A DNA stretch of 17,599 nt from Methanomassiliicoccales archaeon (GCA_027365715.1 DAHXLZ010000200.1:1-17599); one strand, 5' to 3'; numbered from the stretch's first letter, positions 7,305 to 14,780 are shown. Numbers and translations are program-made. The notes: generated by a model not told the origin, from the letters alone.

Positions 7305-8594
7305 TCACCTGGCTGTAAGCAACCACTTCCACACAGGAATGAATCTGATATTCTTCCCCCCGATTGACACACTTCCTTCATAATCCCAGGTGACTGTGAG
7401 GAGATTGTCGCACCTCAATTCTGAGCTAGCGGTTATCAGCGCCTTCGTCTCCCTGCCCTCTATTTCTTGTTCTCCGGATGCATAGGTTACCTGTACAAGC
7501 TGCTCAACCGATGGCCCATTCTTGATGACAAAATCCACCTCGCGGCCATGGTGGTCCTTCCAATAGTACATTTCTTGAAGAGAACCGGCAAAGGACTTCC
7601 TTCGGAGCAGTTCCAGAAATACCATGTTTTCAAGCAATCTTCCTGGTTCCCTGCTCAGCCTGAATGATACACTGTTGGCAATGCCGGTGTCTATGCAATA
7701 AACTTTCTTTGGTGCTTTGAATTGCTCTCTAAGTTTGTATGAAAATCTCTCCAGAAGGAATATGAGGTATGCATCTGAGATGAAGGAAGTGTACTTTGCA
7801 ATTGTATGGTCGTCACTTATGTCCAGAGACGACTTCAGTCTGTGGAAGCTGACTTCCCTGCCAATATTAGATATCAGGTACTTTGCAAGGTCCCTGACTC
7901 CCTGTTGGTTCCTCAACCTGTGTTGACTTATTATGTCATTTTCAATGATGTCCCTGTATATTCCCTGGAGCATTATGCTTCCAAACTTCTGAACTTCCGG
8001 GAACCCGCCTTTTTCCATGAATTCCTCAAGGGCTCTCTTAATTGCGGCAATGCTGCCTGTTGAATATGCCCAATTCACATCCAGAGTAACACCGGTCGAC
8101 CTCAGGTACTCCTTGAAACCAAATGGCAGGAGTTCAACATCTGCATGCCTCCCGGTAAGGTAGGTAGCGAGATTTCCACTTAGAATATCAGAATTGCTGC
8201 CAGTAATTACAACCCTCTTCGATGTTCTCAATCTGCTGGCAAATCTTTCCCAGCCCTGTATTTTCTGTATCTCGTCGAAGATGAAATAATCCATATCTCC
8301 GTACAACTCGTAAAACGCCTGGAGGGTTTTATTCAGATCCCGTGCATTCAGTCCTGTCAGCCGCTCATCAAAGAAGTTGATGTATCCGAATTTCTCCCCC
8401 TCCAGAAGAAGCCATGAAAAAATAGATTTGCCGCATCTTCTGACACCGAGTAAGGCAAGTATGGCAGGATGCGCGATGAGCTTCCTGATTTGTGATATAC
8501 CTATATCCCTTTCTATGATTTTTTCCCTTTCGAACAGATCTGTTACAGCTTCCCTTTGTGAGACTATTACACCTTTCAGTTCTTCTACATTCAC
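7305..8594 (-). CDS. AAA_14/DUF4143 family ATPase, 429 aa
   Basis: The N-terminal ATPase has Walker A GVRRCGKS (50-57), Walker B YFIFDEI (103-109) and a sensor-like ITGSNSDIL (130-138). The C-terminal half is the DUF4143 region with LLENMVFLELL (320-330) and GREVDFVIKNG (350-360), which resembles a restriction-endonuclease-like fold. In related nuclease folds the next strand carries ExK; here it reads VQVTY, so nuclease activity is doubtful. These proteins are very common in archaea and are spread laterally; roles in defence or element maintenance have been suggested but none is firmly established. The only start at the family-like N-terminus is GTG at 8592-8594. TTTTTGTAAATC lies about 25 bases upstream on the minus strand and could serve as its TATA box. 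The gene stands alone beside a degraded region. Confidence 0.85.
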   Translation of the reverse strand: MNVEELKGVIVSQREAVTDLFEREKIIERDIGISQIRKLIAHPAILALLGVRRCGKSIFSWLLLEGEKFGYINFFDERLTGLNARDLNKTLQAFYELYGDMDYFIFDEIQKIQGWERFASRLRTSKRVVITGSNSDILSGNLATYLTGRHADVELLPFGFKEYLRSTGVTLDVNWAYSTGSIAAIKRALEEFMEKGGFPEVQKFGSIMLQGIYRDIIENDIISQHRLRNQQGVRDLAKYLISNIGREVSFHRLKSSLDISDDHTIAKYTSFISDAYLIFLLERFSYKLREQFKAPKKVYCIDTGIANSVSFRLSREPGRLLENMVFLELLRRKSFAGSLQEMYYWKDHHGREVDFVIKNGPSVEQLVQVTYASGEQEIEGRETKALITASSELRCDNLLTVTWDYEGSVSIGGKNIRFIPVWKWLLTAR

Positions 8595-8627
8595 GGAAGC
8601 CTGATCACATAGATTTACAAAAAGTTT

Positions 8628-8647
8628 GTGATTTAGCTATTAATCAC
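8628..8647. repeat. Palindrome GTGATT-N8-AATCAC upstream of ATPase gene
   Basis: The arms GTGATT (8628-8633) and AATCAC (8642-8647) lie 34-53 bases before the ATPase GTG, just outside its presumed TATA box. The form suits a dimeric helix-turn-helix operator. A fully symmetric TTTATAAA (8658-8665) lies beside it. Tentative. Confidence 0.3.
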
Positions 8648-8670
8648 ACAATTCTGTTTTATAAAGCATT

Positions 8671-8817
8671 TCATCTACAGTTGGACTTAATAATCTTCTC
8701 ACACTCGTGCATCTTCTGAGGTCTAAGTCTGACAGCGTGACCAGCACGTATCGACAAAACGTTGATGAGTTCCGGTGCGAGAAACAGGTGCGTCTGTCCA
8801 CAGCCGGTTTCCTGCAT
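8671..8817 (-). CDS. Micro-ORF, 48 aa, unknown (possible gene fragment)
   Basis: An ATG at 8815-8817 opens 48 codons ending with TGA at 8671-8673. The product contains HLFLAPELINVLSIRAG followed by a basic, Cys-containing tail (RLRPQKMHECEKIIK), a composition that looks protein-like rather than random. It begins 8 bases after the stop of the preceding 47-codon frame, so the two could be an operon or one gene split by a frameshift. The open frame extends upstream of the ATG by about 20 codons. I do not recognise a family. Low confidence that it is expressed. Confidence 0.25.
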   Translation of the reverse strand: MQETGCGQTHLFLAPELINVLSIRAGHAVRLRPQKMHECEKIIKSNCR

Positions 8818-8825
8818 GCAGCTTT

Positions 8826-8969
8826 TCAGAGATTGTGCTTGAGAGCCATCTCCTGAATAATTTCTTCAGGAGTGTGCGGAAGATTCTCTTCATGACCTGT
8901 TGGGACGAAACCGCGGCTAACTTGGATTTTCGCAGACGGTATGAACGTTGATCTTCTTGTGTGTTTCAT
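8826..8969 (-). CDS. Micro-ORF, 47 aa, unknown (possible gene fragment)
   Basis: An ATG at 8967-8969 overlaps the TGA of the preceding open segment as ATGA, the pattern of translationally coupled genes. The product is basic at the N-terminus (MKHTRRSTFIPSAKIQVS) and acidic at the C-terminus (HTPEEIIQEMALKHNL). One copy of the 17-bp inverted repeat lies inside it and encodes AKIQVS, so if the repeat is an element end the frame is a fusion of element and flank. No family recognised; it may be a remnant. Confidence 0.28.
   Translation of the reverse strand: MKHTRRSTFIPSAKIQVSRGFVPTGHEENLPHTPEEIIQEMALKHNL
8917..8933 (+). repeat. Left copy of 17-bp perfect inverted repeat
   Basis: CTAACTTGGATTTTCGC here is the exact reverse complement of the sequence at 9145-9161. 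The match stops sharply on both sides. A 17-base perfect pair only 211 bases apart is unlikely by chance and looks like terminal repeats of a small non-autonomous element of 245 bases. No direct target duplication is seen outside. Confidence 0.55.
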
Positions 8970-9127
8970 GCGATTTCAATTTTCAGTCTCCTGTTTCCCA
9001 GGTATGGTATTTCCATCCCTTTCCACTGCTCCGCCGCCTCAAGCAGCAGCGGTGGAAGTGCATTAAAATACCGTGGCTTCAGAACCGGGCAATCAGGATT
9101 GAGATAGCCTGAAAAACGATTGGAATA
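8966..9127 (-). pseudogene. 53-codon open C-terminal-like fragment without start
   Basis: This segment is open on the minus strand for 53 codons but is preceded in frame by TGA (9128-9130) and has no ATG, GTG or TTG near its beginning. It ends with TGA at 8966-8968. The translation contains NPDCPVLKPRYFNALPPLLL and EQWKGMEIPYLGNRRLKIEI, which reads like the end of a real protein. A nearby ATG at 9131 in another frame could connect by a frameshift. It lies between the two inverted-repeat copies, so it may be the tail of a transposase or cargo gene, but I cannot assign a family. Confidence 0.3.
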
Positions 9128-9144
9128 TCATATAACTTTTGGAC

Positions 9145-9161
9145 GCGAAAATCCAAGTTAG
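9145..9161 (-). repeat. Right copy of 17-bp perfect inverted repeat
   Basis: GCGAAAATCCAAGTTAG pairs perfectly with 8917-8933. Directly outside it lies AAGGAGGAG, and on the inside AT-rich CATATAAC. The alternative to a mobile-element end is one site of an invertible segment; no recombinase gene is in the window. Confidence 0.55.
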
Positions 9162-9351
9162 AAGGAGGAGTGTCAGAGTTGAATCAGCAGACTGCTGTGA
9201 AATCTATGATTGCCCGCGAAGCGCCGATATCTCACACCGTGGATCATGTGTCGAAAAAGAGGCAGGATGCAGCTGTCAGTAACCCAGACAGGTTTACGTG
9301 GACCGAAGCGGCAACGCATTGCACACCGACGTTCAATTGTCCGGCAAGAAA

Positions 9352-11031
9352 TCAGGTTGCGATAAGCTTCGGTTTTGCATCACTATTCCATGATTCTACG
9401 CCATATCTCTTAACCTTGTCAATGTCGATGCCGCGTTTACGGCATAAATGTTCTATTCCACGCAGCATCAGCCATCCTCCCGCTGGTATGAGGCTGGCCA
9501 TACTGACCCTGGACATTATACCGCCATAGCCGGAAGCGGAGGAATCACGCGCCGAAATCTTCGCGAGATGCCTGTATGCTGCATAATATACTGCGAGCTG
9601 AGACTCATTCAACTGAATCTGGGAATATCCCCGGTTCTTGATCAAACCAAGCGGCACATTCTGCATGGGCGTCATTGTGAATTCAAACGGATTGCCGTCA
9701 AACATGGAGTTGCTGAGCCTGTTTATCAGCTCAACAGTTTCCCAGTTGTCCTCCTCAGTTTCCCCTCTCTGCCCTACCTGACAGGTGAATGCAGGTCTCC
9801 AGTAATTCCGGTTGAAATTATGGACACCCCACCAGATTATGTCCTGCCAGCTTCCATCCGAGCCTATGTGCAGAGGCAGGGTCTTGTTCGGCATGTGTAT
9901 CTTCGCAAGCCGCTCGCTTCCCGTTTCGACACCGACCTGAATACCTATCCAGTTTGTAGGACCTGCCCTCGCAATCGCGCTCAGTTTGCTTATAAGCGCA
10001 GGATATGACGCGGGAATCGATATCCGTCCATGTGTTGGATTCGTTGTCCTGATGCCCGGAACAGACATTATGCCTGAAAACAATTCAACCAGAGCATCGC
10101 TGTCAGGCTCGAACATCTTTCCGTGTTTATATGCGAATATCTCATCAGAGTGGAGCCATGCGTTGCTTTGCCCTCCCTTGTTAACATTGACCATAATTTC
10201 CTTCTTGATCTTCTCAAGCGGGTAATACCTTGACGGTCTGAGCGTCACTTCGCAGAAGTCGCATCCGACACCGCATCCCCTCATTACTTCAGTCAGGCTC
10301 TTCATAGACGGTTCTACAATATCTGGTATCTGTTCGAGCGAAGGATAGTTCCTGCTTCCGGGCTTCCTTGTTATGAAGCGCCCGTCGTCCCTGTAGGCTC
10401 TGTGAAAATTTTCGTCAAAGCTCATGTAACCACTGTAAAACCTGCTGGAATCCAGGCTGTTGGCAGCTACATCTTCAAACAACTCTGCTGCAATATCGTC
10501 CGATTCCCCCTGAAATGCATAATCGATTTTACACAAATCCAGTTCTTCCGGAAACAGGGTGAACTCCCATACTCCTGGTCCGCCCACAACGAGTTTCGCA
10601 TTCTTTCCCTTTCTTGCAGCGTTTATTTTTTCCATCAGCAGGTACCATTCCCTTCTGACCCAGGGGTAACCCCTGGTCTCAAAGAGCACAGTGAATGAGA
10701 CAGTAAGCGGACCGGTTCCGAGAGGGTCCATCGTGCTTACGCCAATTACCTTTGTGCCATCATCGATAAAATCAGACAGGTGATCCTTGTGCGCCACAAC
10801 CACATCGCGTCTGCTGTTGGATTTGAGAAGGGCCGCCTCCAGTTTTCTGAGTGAGTACGGGGCATACTTTGCCCTGCCGTCCGGCAAGGCAGGCGAAGAA
10901 TTACCTTTCAGATAGTTATAAAATATTTCCGGGAGAACATTCGAAGGCGCACACGAAAGGAAATCCAGCAGCGGGAAGTTCCTGTAATCGTAAGTCAGTG
11001 TTGAGTCCGAAACCAGCACGTACTTTGCCAT
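9352..11031 (-). CDS. Large radical SAM protein with B12-binding-like N-terminal domain
   Basis: The roughly 559-residue protein has an N-terminal domain of about 240 residues with strands VIGVSTMDPLGTGP and AKLVVGGPGVWEF, resembling the B12-binding fold that precedes many radical SAM cores, but the cobalamin His motif DxHxxG is not evident. The radical SAM core begins at EVMRGCGVGCDFCEV, with cluster ligands Cys253, Cys257 and Cys260; a GIQVGVETGSERLAK strand follows. It should reductively cleave S-adenosylmethionine and act on an unknown substrate. Archaeal proteins of this layout include GDGT ring synthases and other lipid or tRNA enzymes, but I cannot assign one. The ATG at 11031 is chosen because MAKYVLVSDSTL begins the fold and AAGGGGA lies six bases upstream. 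ATG 11037, or ATG 11172 (adding 47 residues), are alternatives. It appears to be a single-gene unit. Confidence 0.88.
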   Translation of the reverse strand: MAKYVLVSDSTLTYDYRNFPLLDFLSCAPSNVLPEIFYNYLKGNSSPALPDGRAKYAPYSLRKLEAALLKSNSRRDVVVAHKDHLSDFIDDGTKVIGVSTMDPLGTGPLTVSFTVLFETRGYPWVRREWYLLMEKINAARKGKNAKLVVGGPGVWEFTLFPEELDLCKIDYAFQGESDDIAAELFEDVAANSLDSSRFYSGYMSFDENFHRAYRDDGRFITRKPGSRNYPSLEQIPDIVEPSMKSLTEVMRGCGVGCDFCEVTLRPSRYYPLEKIKKEIMVNVNKGGQSNAWLHSDEIFAYKHGKMFEPDSDALVELFSGIMSVPGIRTTNPTHGRISIPASYPALISKLSAIARAGPTNWIGIQVGVETGSERLAKIHMPNKTLPLHIGSDGSWQDIIWWGVHNFNRNYWRPAFTCQVGQRGETEEDNWETVELINRLSNSMFDGNPFEFTMTPMQNVPLGLIKNRGYSQIQLNESQLAVYYAAYRHLAKISARDSSASGYGGIMSRVSMASLIPAGGWLMLRGIEHLCRKRGIDIDKVKRYGVESWNSDAKPKLIAT

Positions 11032-11459
11032 ATTCATTCCCCTTGTTTTACCAGCATTCACCAGTACAGACGGCCAAAGACGCAGGTTCTGAAATGTACG
11101 CAGTTTGAAAGTTGAGCCTGTGTCCTTACCTGTGGAGATTTGCAACGGCGACTGATCTGTGCCTTCATTCATACGTGCTGCAGATTAATAAATTTGAGCC
11201 TAACCCGGCAGGTCAGCCGGATTGAGAGCCGGGCTTGCATCAGGATGGCTGAAACGACAGCATGCCGGCGGAAATCATGCATGAATTTGTCACCCGGCCG
11301 GCATGTGCTGATTCAAGAGCTTCTGTCCGTGACAGCGTTCATGTGCGCCCAGGGTCAGGTGATGTCGGTCAAACTGAAAACTGAGGTATTGCGGGAGCCG
11401 GTCACACGCCGCAGTGAACACATATTCTAACAACATAGAATCCGAACAGCGTAAACATA
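11032..11459. other. Mostly non-coding stretch before the hydrolase group
   Basis: This stretch holds the radical SAM leader and promoter. From 11245 to 11430 a plus-strand frame of 61 codons is open but has no ribosome site and no recognisable family. An inverted repeat CATGCCGG (11261-11268) / CCGGCATG (11298-11305) with a 29-base loop could mark a structured RNA or protein site. Near 11420, ACATATTC is a possible TATA box for the following micro-ORF. Confidence 0.35.
11185..11192 (-). promoter_or_regulatory. TATA-like box upstream of radical SAM gene
   Basis: TTTATTAA on the minus strand within AAATTTATTAATC is the strongest TATA-like element before the radical SAM gene. A start 25 bases downstream falls near 11163, inside the longest open frame. 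That argues against the ATG at 11172 and for a leader of about 130 bases before the ATG at 11031. Confidence 0.4.
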
Positions 11460-11567
11460 ATGCTCGCATGGTTCTTGTCTGAAGATGAAGATGAAGAAGA
11501 GGAGTCTGGATCAGTCAAAGATATTACAGATAAGGTCATTTTGAATTCACAGAAAAGTGTGAATTGA
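11460..11567 (+). CDS. Acidic micro-ORF, 35 aa, abutting the hydrolase gene
   Basis: ATG at 11460 opens 35 codons ending with TGA at 11565-11567, immediately followed by the ATG of the hydrolase gene at 11568. The product begins MLAWFL and then carries a run of ten acidic or Ser residues (SEDEDEEEES). CATATTC about 35 bases upstream could be its TATA element. The direct stop-start junction and a hairpin across it suggest a leader peptide that controls the next gene, but the acidic run comes from a simple GAA/GAT repeat and could arise by chance. No homologue recognised. Confidence 0.35.
   Translation: MLAWFLSEDEDEEEESGSVKDITDKVILNSQKSVN
11544..11565 (+). promoter_or_regulatory. Perfect hairpin/operator just before hydrolase start
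   Basis: AATTCACA (11544-11551) and TGTGAATT (11558-11565) are perfect 8-base arms around a six-base loop GAAAAG, ending two bases before the hydrolase ATG. It can be an RNA hairpin masking the start, or a DNA operator covering the transcription start. Confidence 0.45.
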
Positions 11568-12386
11568 ATGACTGAACTGAAGGCAAACGGAGAAATGATA
11601 AAATACCAGGGCAGCACGGGCCAGATAGACGCGTATCTTGCAGAACCCGAAGCCCGCGGCAGACATCCCGCAATTGTGCTCATACATGAGATATTCGGTC
11701 TGAATGAGCATACTAAGGACGTTGCGGACAGATTTGCACGGCAGGGGTATGTGGTTCTTGCACCTCATCTTTTCTCGAGTGAACATGCTCCGCCAGGGAT
11801 GACTGTTGAAAATATCAACATGACGATGAAATTCATGATGTCCCTTCCACCGGAGAAGCAGAGGGATATGGAATTCGTTCAGGGGGAACTCTCCAGATAT
11901 GATGAGAACAAGCGGGGTGTCATACAGTCGCTGATGGGCTCATTGTTCAGTCTGCCCAGACAGAAGCTTGGTGAAGAACTATCAGCAGGCATAGATTTTC
12001 TCAACACCAGAGACAATGTCTTAAAAGGAAAAATTGGCAGCGTCGGTTTCTGTTTCGGTGGTGCAATGTCGGCTGAAGCAGCATGCACAGGCAAGACTGC
12101 CGCATCAGTAATCTTCTACGGTCAGAATCCGGAGCCCCTGGAGCGAGTCAGAAACATAAACGGACCTGTTCTCGGGCTCTACGGTGGAATAGACAAGAGG
12201 ATCAATGAACATCTGCATGAACTTGTGAAAGCGCTTGTTGATTACGACAGGATTTTTGAAATAGTCGTCTACAGGGGAGCGGCGCATGCATTCTTTAACA
12301 ACACTGGCCGGAATTACAATGAAGAGGCTGCAGAGGATGCCTGGGAGAGGGTGTTGAGATTCTTCTCAAAGCACCTCAATAAATAA
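11568..12386 (+). CDS. Dienelactone hydrolase family protein, 272 aa
   Basis: This is an alpha/beta hydrolase of the dienelactone hydrolase (carboxymethylenebutenolidase) family. The nucleophile is Cys162 in GFCFGG, the acid Asp209 in GGIDKR and the base His240 in AAHAFFN; Glu41 in IHEIFGL matches the family's active-site Glu. It is a little longer than the roughly 236-residue bacterial enzymes, with an inserted helical segment at about 75-135. No signal peptide, so cytoplasmic. The true substrate is unclear: members open dienelactones in aromatic degradation, but many archaeal ones are general esterases. ATG 11568 follows the micro-ORF stop directly, and a hairpin covers the junction. A 92-base gap follows before the arginase-family gene. 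Confidence 0.9.
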   Translation: MTELKANGEMIKYQGSTGQIDAYLAEPEARGRHPAIVLIHEIFGLNEHTKDVADRFARQGYVVLAPHLFSSEHAPPGMTVENINMTMKFMMSLPPEKQRDMEFVQGELSRYDENKRGVIQSLMGSLFSLPRQKLGEELSAGIDFLNTRDNVLKGKIGSVGFCFGGAMSAEAACTGKTAASVIFYGQNPEPLERVRNINGPVLGLYGGIDKRINEHLHELVKALVDYDRIFEIVVYRGAAHAFFNNTGRNYNEEAAEDAWERVLRFFSKHLNK

Positions 12387-12478
12387 GAAGGACCGGCAGC
12401 CTCTCCATATACTCAGGCACTGAGCATTGACTGTGCATTTGCTGCATGTGCCGATGATGCCGGCAGATGGTGATTCAA

Positions 12479-13387
12479 ATGAAAATAGGAATAATTGGTG
12501 TGCCCATGGACCTGGGTCAGAAAAGGAGAGGCGTAGATATGGGACCGACCGCAATGCGCATTGCCGGTCTCGTTGAACGCCTCTCAGATCTCGGCCACGC
12601 AGTTGTTGATTTCGGCAATGTTCCCGGCCCCGACAGATCCACTGCAAGGCACGGAGTGGAAAGCGCGCGTTACCTGGACGACATACTGAAGATGTGCAAT
12701 AATATTGCAGAGCAGGTGTCACTGTGTGTTTCTGAAGGAATGATGCCTCTGATAATAGGCGGTGACCAGAGCGTCTCCATAGGAACATTCGGCGGGCTTG
12801 CGCCACACGGAACTGAGAGAGGAATAATCTGGATAGATGCGCATGCAGACTTCAACACACATGAAACGACGCCGTCCGGCAATGTCCATGGAATGGCGCT
12901 CGCAGCGATACTTGGCCATGGTCTTCCGCGCCTTTCAAATTTCAGGAAAATCTCACCAAAGGCGCTGGAGAGAAATACCGTCATTGTAGGCTGCAGAAGC
13001 ATAGACGAGGGAGAGGATGAACTGCTTTCCAGATCCAAAATAACAGTTTACACGATGAAGGAAGTGGACGAAATGGGCATTGCGGAAGTGATGGAGCAGG
13101 CAATACACATTGCACGAAGAGGGATAAAGAATGTTCACGTCAGCTTCGACATTGACGTTCTGGATCCGAGAGTGGCTCCCGGAACCGGAACACCGGTTCC
13201 GGGCGGCCTGACCTATCGGGAGGCACACCTTGCAATGGAGATGCTGAATGAGGCCGGCATTGTTACATCTGCCGAGCTGGTTGAAGTTAACCCTATCCTC
13301 GACTATGAGAACAGAACTGCGGAGATTGGCGTGCAGCTCCTGGAATCGCTCATGGGCAAAAGGATACTCAGACAGAAGAGGAAATGA
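12479..13387 (+). CDS. Arginase/ureohydrolase family protein with Gln replacing a metal-ligand His
   Basis: The 302-residue protein begins MKIGIIGVPMDLGQKRRGVDMGP, typical of arginases. The metal-site motifs are GGDQS (94-98), WIDAHADFNTH with Asp120, His122 and Asp124, and SFDIDVLDP with Asp224 and Asp226. GNVHGM (His137) and ELVEVNP (Glu269) complete the substrate site. The first motif is normally GGDHS, whose His binds one of the two manganese ions; here it is Gln97. The overall sequence is nearest arginase (arginine to ornithine and urea), but agmatinase or another guanidino hydrolase is possible. The ATG at 12479 is preferred over 12467 because GGTGAT, matching the archaeal Shine-Dalgarno, lies four bases upstream. 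The MFS gene follows after 80 bases. Confidence 0.9.
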   Translation: MKIGIIGVPMDLGQKRRGVDMGPTAMRIAGLVERLSDLGHAVVDFGNVPGPDRSTARHGVESARYLDDILKMCNNIAEQVSLCVSEGMMPLIIGGDQSVSIGTFGGLAPHGTERGIIWIDAHADFNTHETTPSGNVHGMALAAILGHGLPRLSNFRKISPKALERNTVIVGCRSIDEGEDELLSRSKITVYTMKEVDEMGIAEVMEQAIHIARRGIKNVHVSFDIDVLDPRVAPGTGTPVPGGLTYREAHLAMEMLNEAGIVTSAELVEVNPILDYENRTAEIGVQLLESLMGKRILRQKRK

Positions 13388-13467
13388 GGAGCCGTGGAAC
13401 AGGTCTGGAAAAGAACAAATACGGGGCTCGCACAGCACAGTGCATATTCTGCCAGGGAACTGAATAG

Positions 13468-14679
13468 ATGAACGGAGAAAGAAATGCAAATGCAGACCTG
13501 TACCTGTTGGTTTTATCGAGAGGTGCGAGAAGTTTTGCCGGTGGAATACTTTCCGTAATAATCGGTCTCTACTACAAATATCAGCTTCATCTGTCGCTGA
13601 CGCTGATCGGCATACTGTTTGCAGTCGGTGCGCTGTTCACACCGCTTCTCACACTTGTAATCGGAAGGTATGCCGACATACACGGAAGGAAGAAGTTACT
13701 CCTCCTGACGCTCGCTTTCCTTCCAGTCGCAGTACTCATCATGCTGCTGACAGACAATTACCTGCTTCTTGCGATATCCGCTGCACTGGGTGGATTCGGC
13801 ATAGCAGGAGGTCTTGTTGGCGGCGGAGTAGGCGCGTCTGTCGCACCGATGCAGACGGCTTTGCTTGCTGAAAAGACCAACTCAGGCAACAGGACTATGG
13901 TGTTTTCGGCATTCACAATAATGTCGAGCATCACGGGCTCCGCGGGAGCCCTCCTATCCAATCTGAATAACTATGATACACTTTTCGCTGTTGCTCTCGT
14001 CTTCTCCGTAGTATCCTTCGCAATGGTAATCCCGATCAGGGAAAGTTTCAGACCAAGGACTGTCACAGCCGGTGAAAAGAGGACGAGCAGAGTTGACATG
14101 AAACTGATTAAGAAATTTGCCACCACAGGAGCGCTGAATGGCGCAAGCCAGGGGATGATAATACCGTTCCTGCCGATAATTCTCAGGCATCAGTTTGTCA
14201 TGTCCAACGGCATGATTGGAGATCTCTTTGCCGTAGGCGGTGTTCTGACTGCATCCTCAATGATATTCACTCCATACCTGACGTCAAAGCTCGGGTTCGT
14301 ACGGTTCATCATAACAACACGGACAATATCGACAGCATTCGCGTTGCTGTTTCCGTTTTCCCTCTCCCCCCTGATGGCTTCAGCCAGCTACCTCATATTC
14401 ACGATGTTCAGGGCAATAGCAATGCCTTCACAGCAGTCACTGATGATGAACCTCGTGAGCGAGCAGTCAAGGTCGTTTGCAACCGGCTCTAACCAGTCGG
14501 CCCGCCTCTTCCCCTCGGCCGGTGCCTCACTGTCATCTGGTGCCATTCAGGATGTCTTCCCGGTCTTCGTTCCGTTCGAAATAGCATTCATACTGAACAG
14601 TCTCAATATTTTCCTGTACCACCACTTTTTCGGCAGCATGCCTGAAGCAAACAGAATCGTGTCACACATGCAAGAGTGA
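13468..14679 (+). CDS. MFS transporter, 403 aa
   Basis: A polytopic membrane protein with about 12 hydrophobic helices and the MFS signature GRYADIHGRKK between helices 2 and 3. Helices 4-5 are Gly-rich (GGFGIAGGLVGGGVGA). A central loop of charged residues (around ESFRPRTVTAGEKRTSRVD) divides the two halves. The Gly-rich first half and position of the signature resemble drug:proton antiporters, but no substrate can be read from the sequence. The ATG at 13468 follows GCATATTC, centred about 21 bases upstream, so it may have its own promoter. The gap of 80 bases after the arginase gene leaves co-transcription possible. It converges with the oxidoreductase beta gene, with 101 bases between the stops. 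Confidence 0.85.
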   Translation: MNGERNANADLYLLVLSRGARSFAGGILSVIIGLYYKYQLHLSLTLIGILFAVGALFTPLLTLVIGRYADIHGRKKLLLLTLAFLPVAVLIMLLTDNYLLLAISAALGGFGIAGGLVGGGVGASVAPMQTALLAEKTNSGNRTMVFSAFTIMSSITGSAGALLSNLNNYDTLFAVALVFSVVSFAMVIPIRESFRPRTVTAGEKRTSRVDMKLIKKFATTGALNGASQGMIIPFLPIILRHQFVMSNGMIGDLFAVGGVLTASSMIFTPYLTSKLGFVRFIITTRTISTAFALLFPFSLSPLMASASYLIFTMFRAIAMPSQQSLMMNLVSEQSRSFATGSNQSARLFPSAGASLSSGAIQDVFPVFVPFEIAFILNSLNIFLYHHFFGSMPEANRIVSHMQE

Positions 14680-14780
14680 GGATTGGCAGTATTCCATTTC
14701 CATATGTTGCGTGCAGCTATACACCGGGATGCGCACTGGCAGCGGCAGAAAACATCTGCGGCAATATCGCGTACAGCACA

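Larger units (their letters stand above)
8595..9351. other. 750-base region without a clear full-size gene; degraded or mobile remnant
   Basis: This gap between the DUF4143 ATPase and the radical SAM gene holds no full-size family-like gene. What I can see is the ATPase promoter region, three short open segments on the minus strand (8671-9127), and a perfect 17-bp inverted repeat pair (8917-8933 and 9145-9161). On the plus strand there is a TATA-like CATATAAC near 9129-9136 followed by AAGGAGGAG at 9162-9170 with no convincing protein behind it. The mixture suggests decay of an inserted element. No target duplication is visible. Confidence 0.5.

Noticed and set aside
9170..9529. Plus-strand frame of 119 codons preceded by AAGGAGGAG and a TATA-like CATATAAC
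   Set aside because: Its second half is antisense to the radical SAM coding region and the translation resembles no family; the upstream signals may belong to the nearby element remnant.
9448..10008. Plus-strand open frame of 186 codons
   Set aside because: Antisense to the radical SAM gene, with no protein family features.
11245..11430. Possible 61-residue protein on the plus strand
   Set aside because: No ribosome site or TATA box at the right distance, no family resemblance, and many Cys/Arg codons as in random frames.
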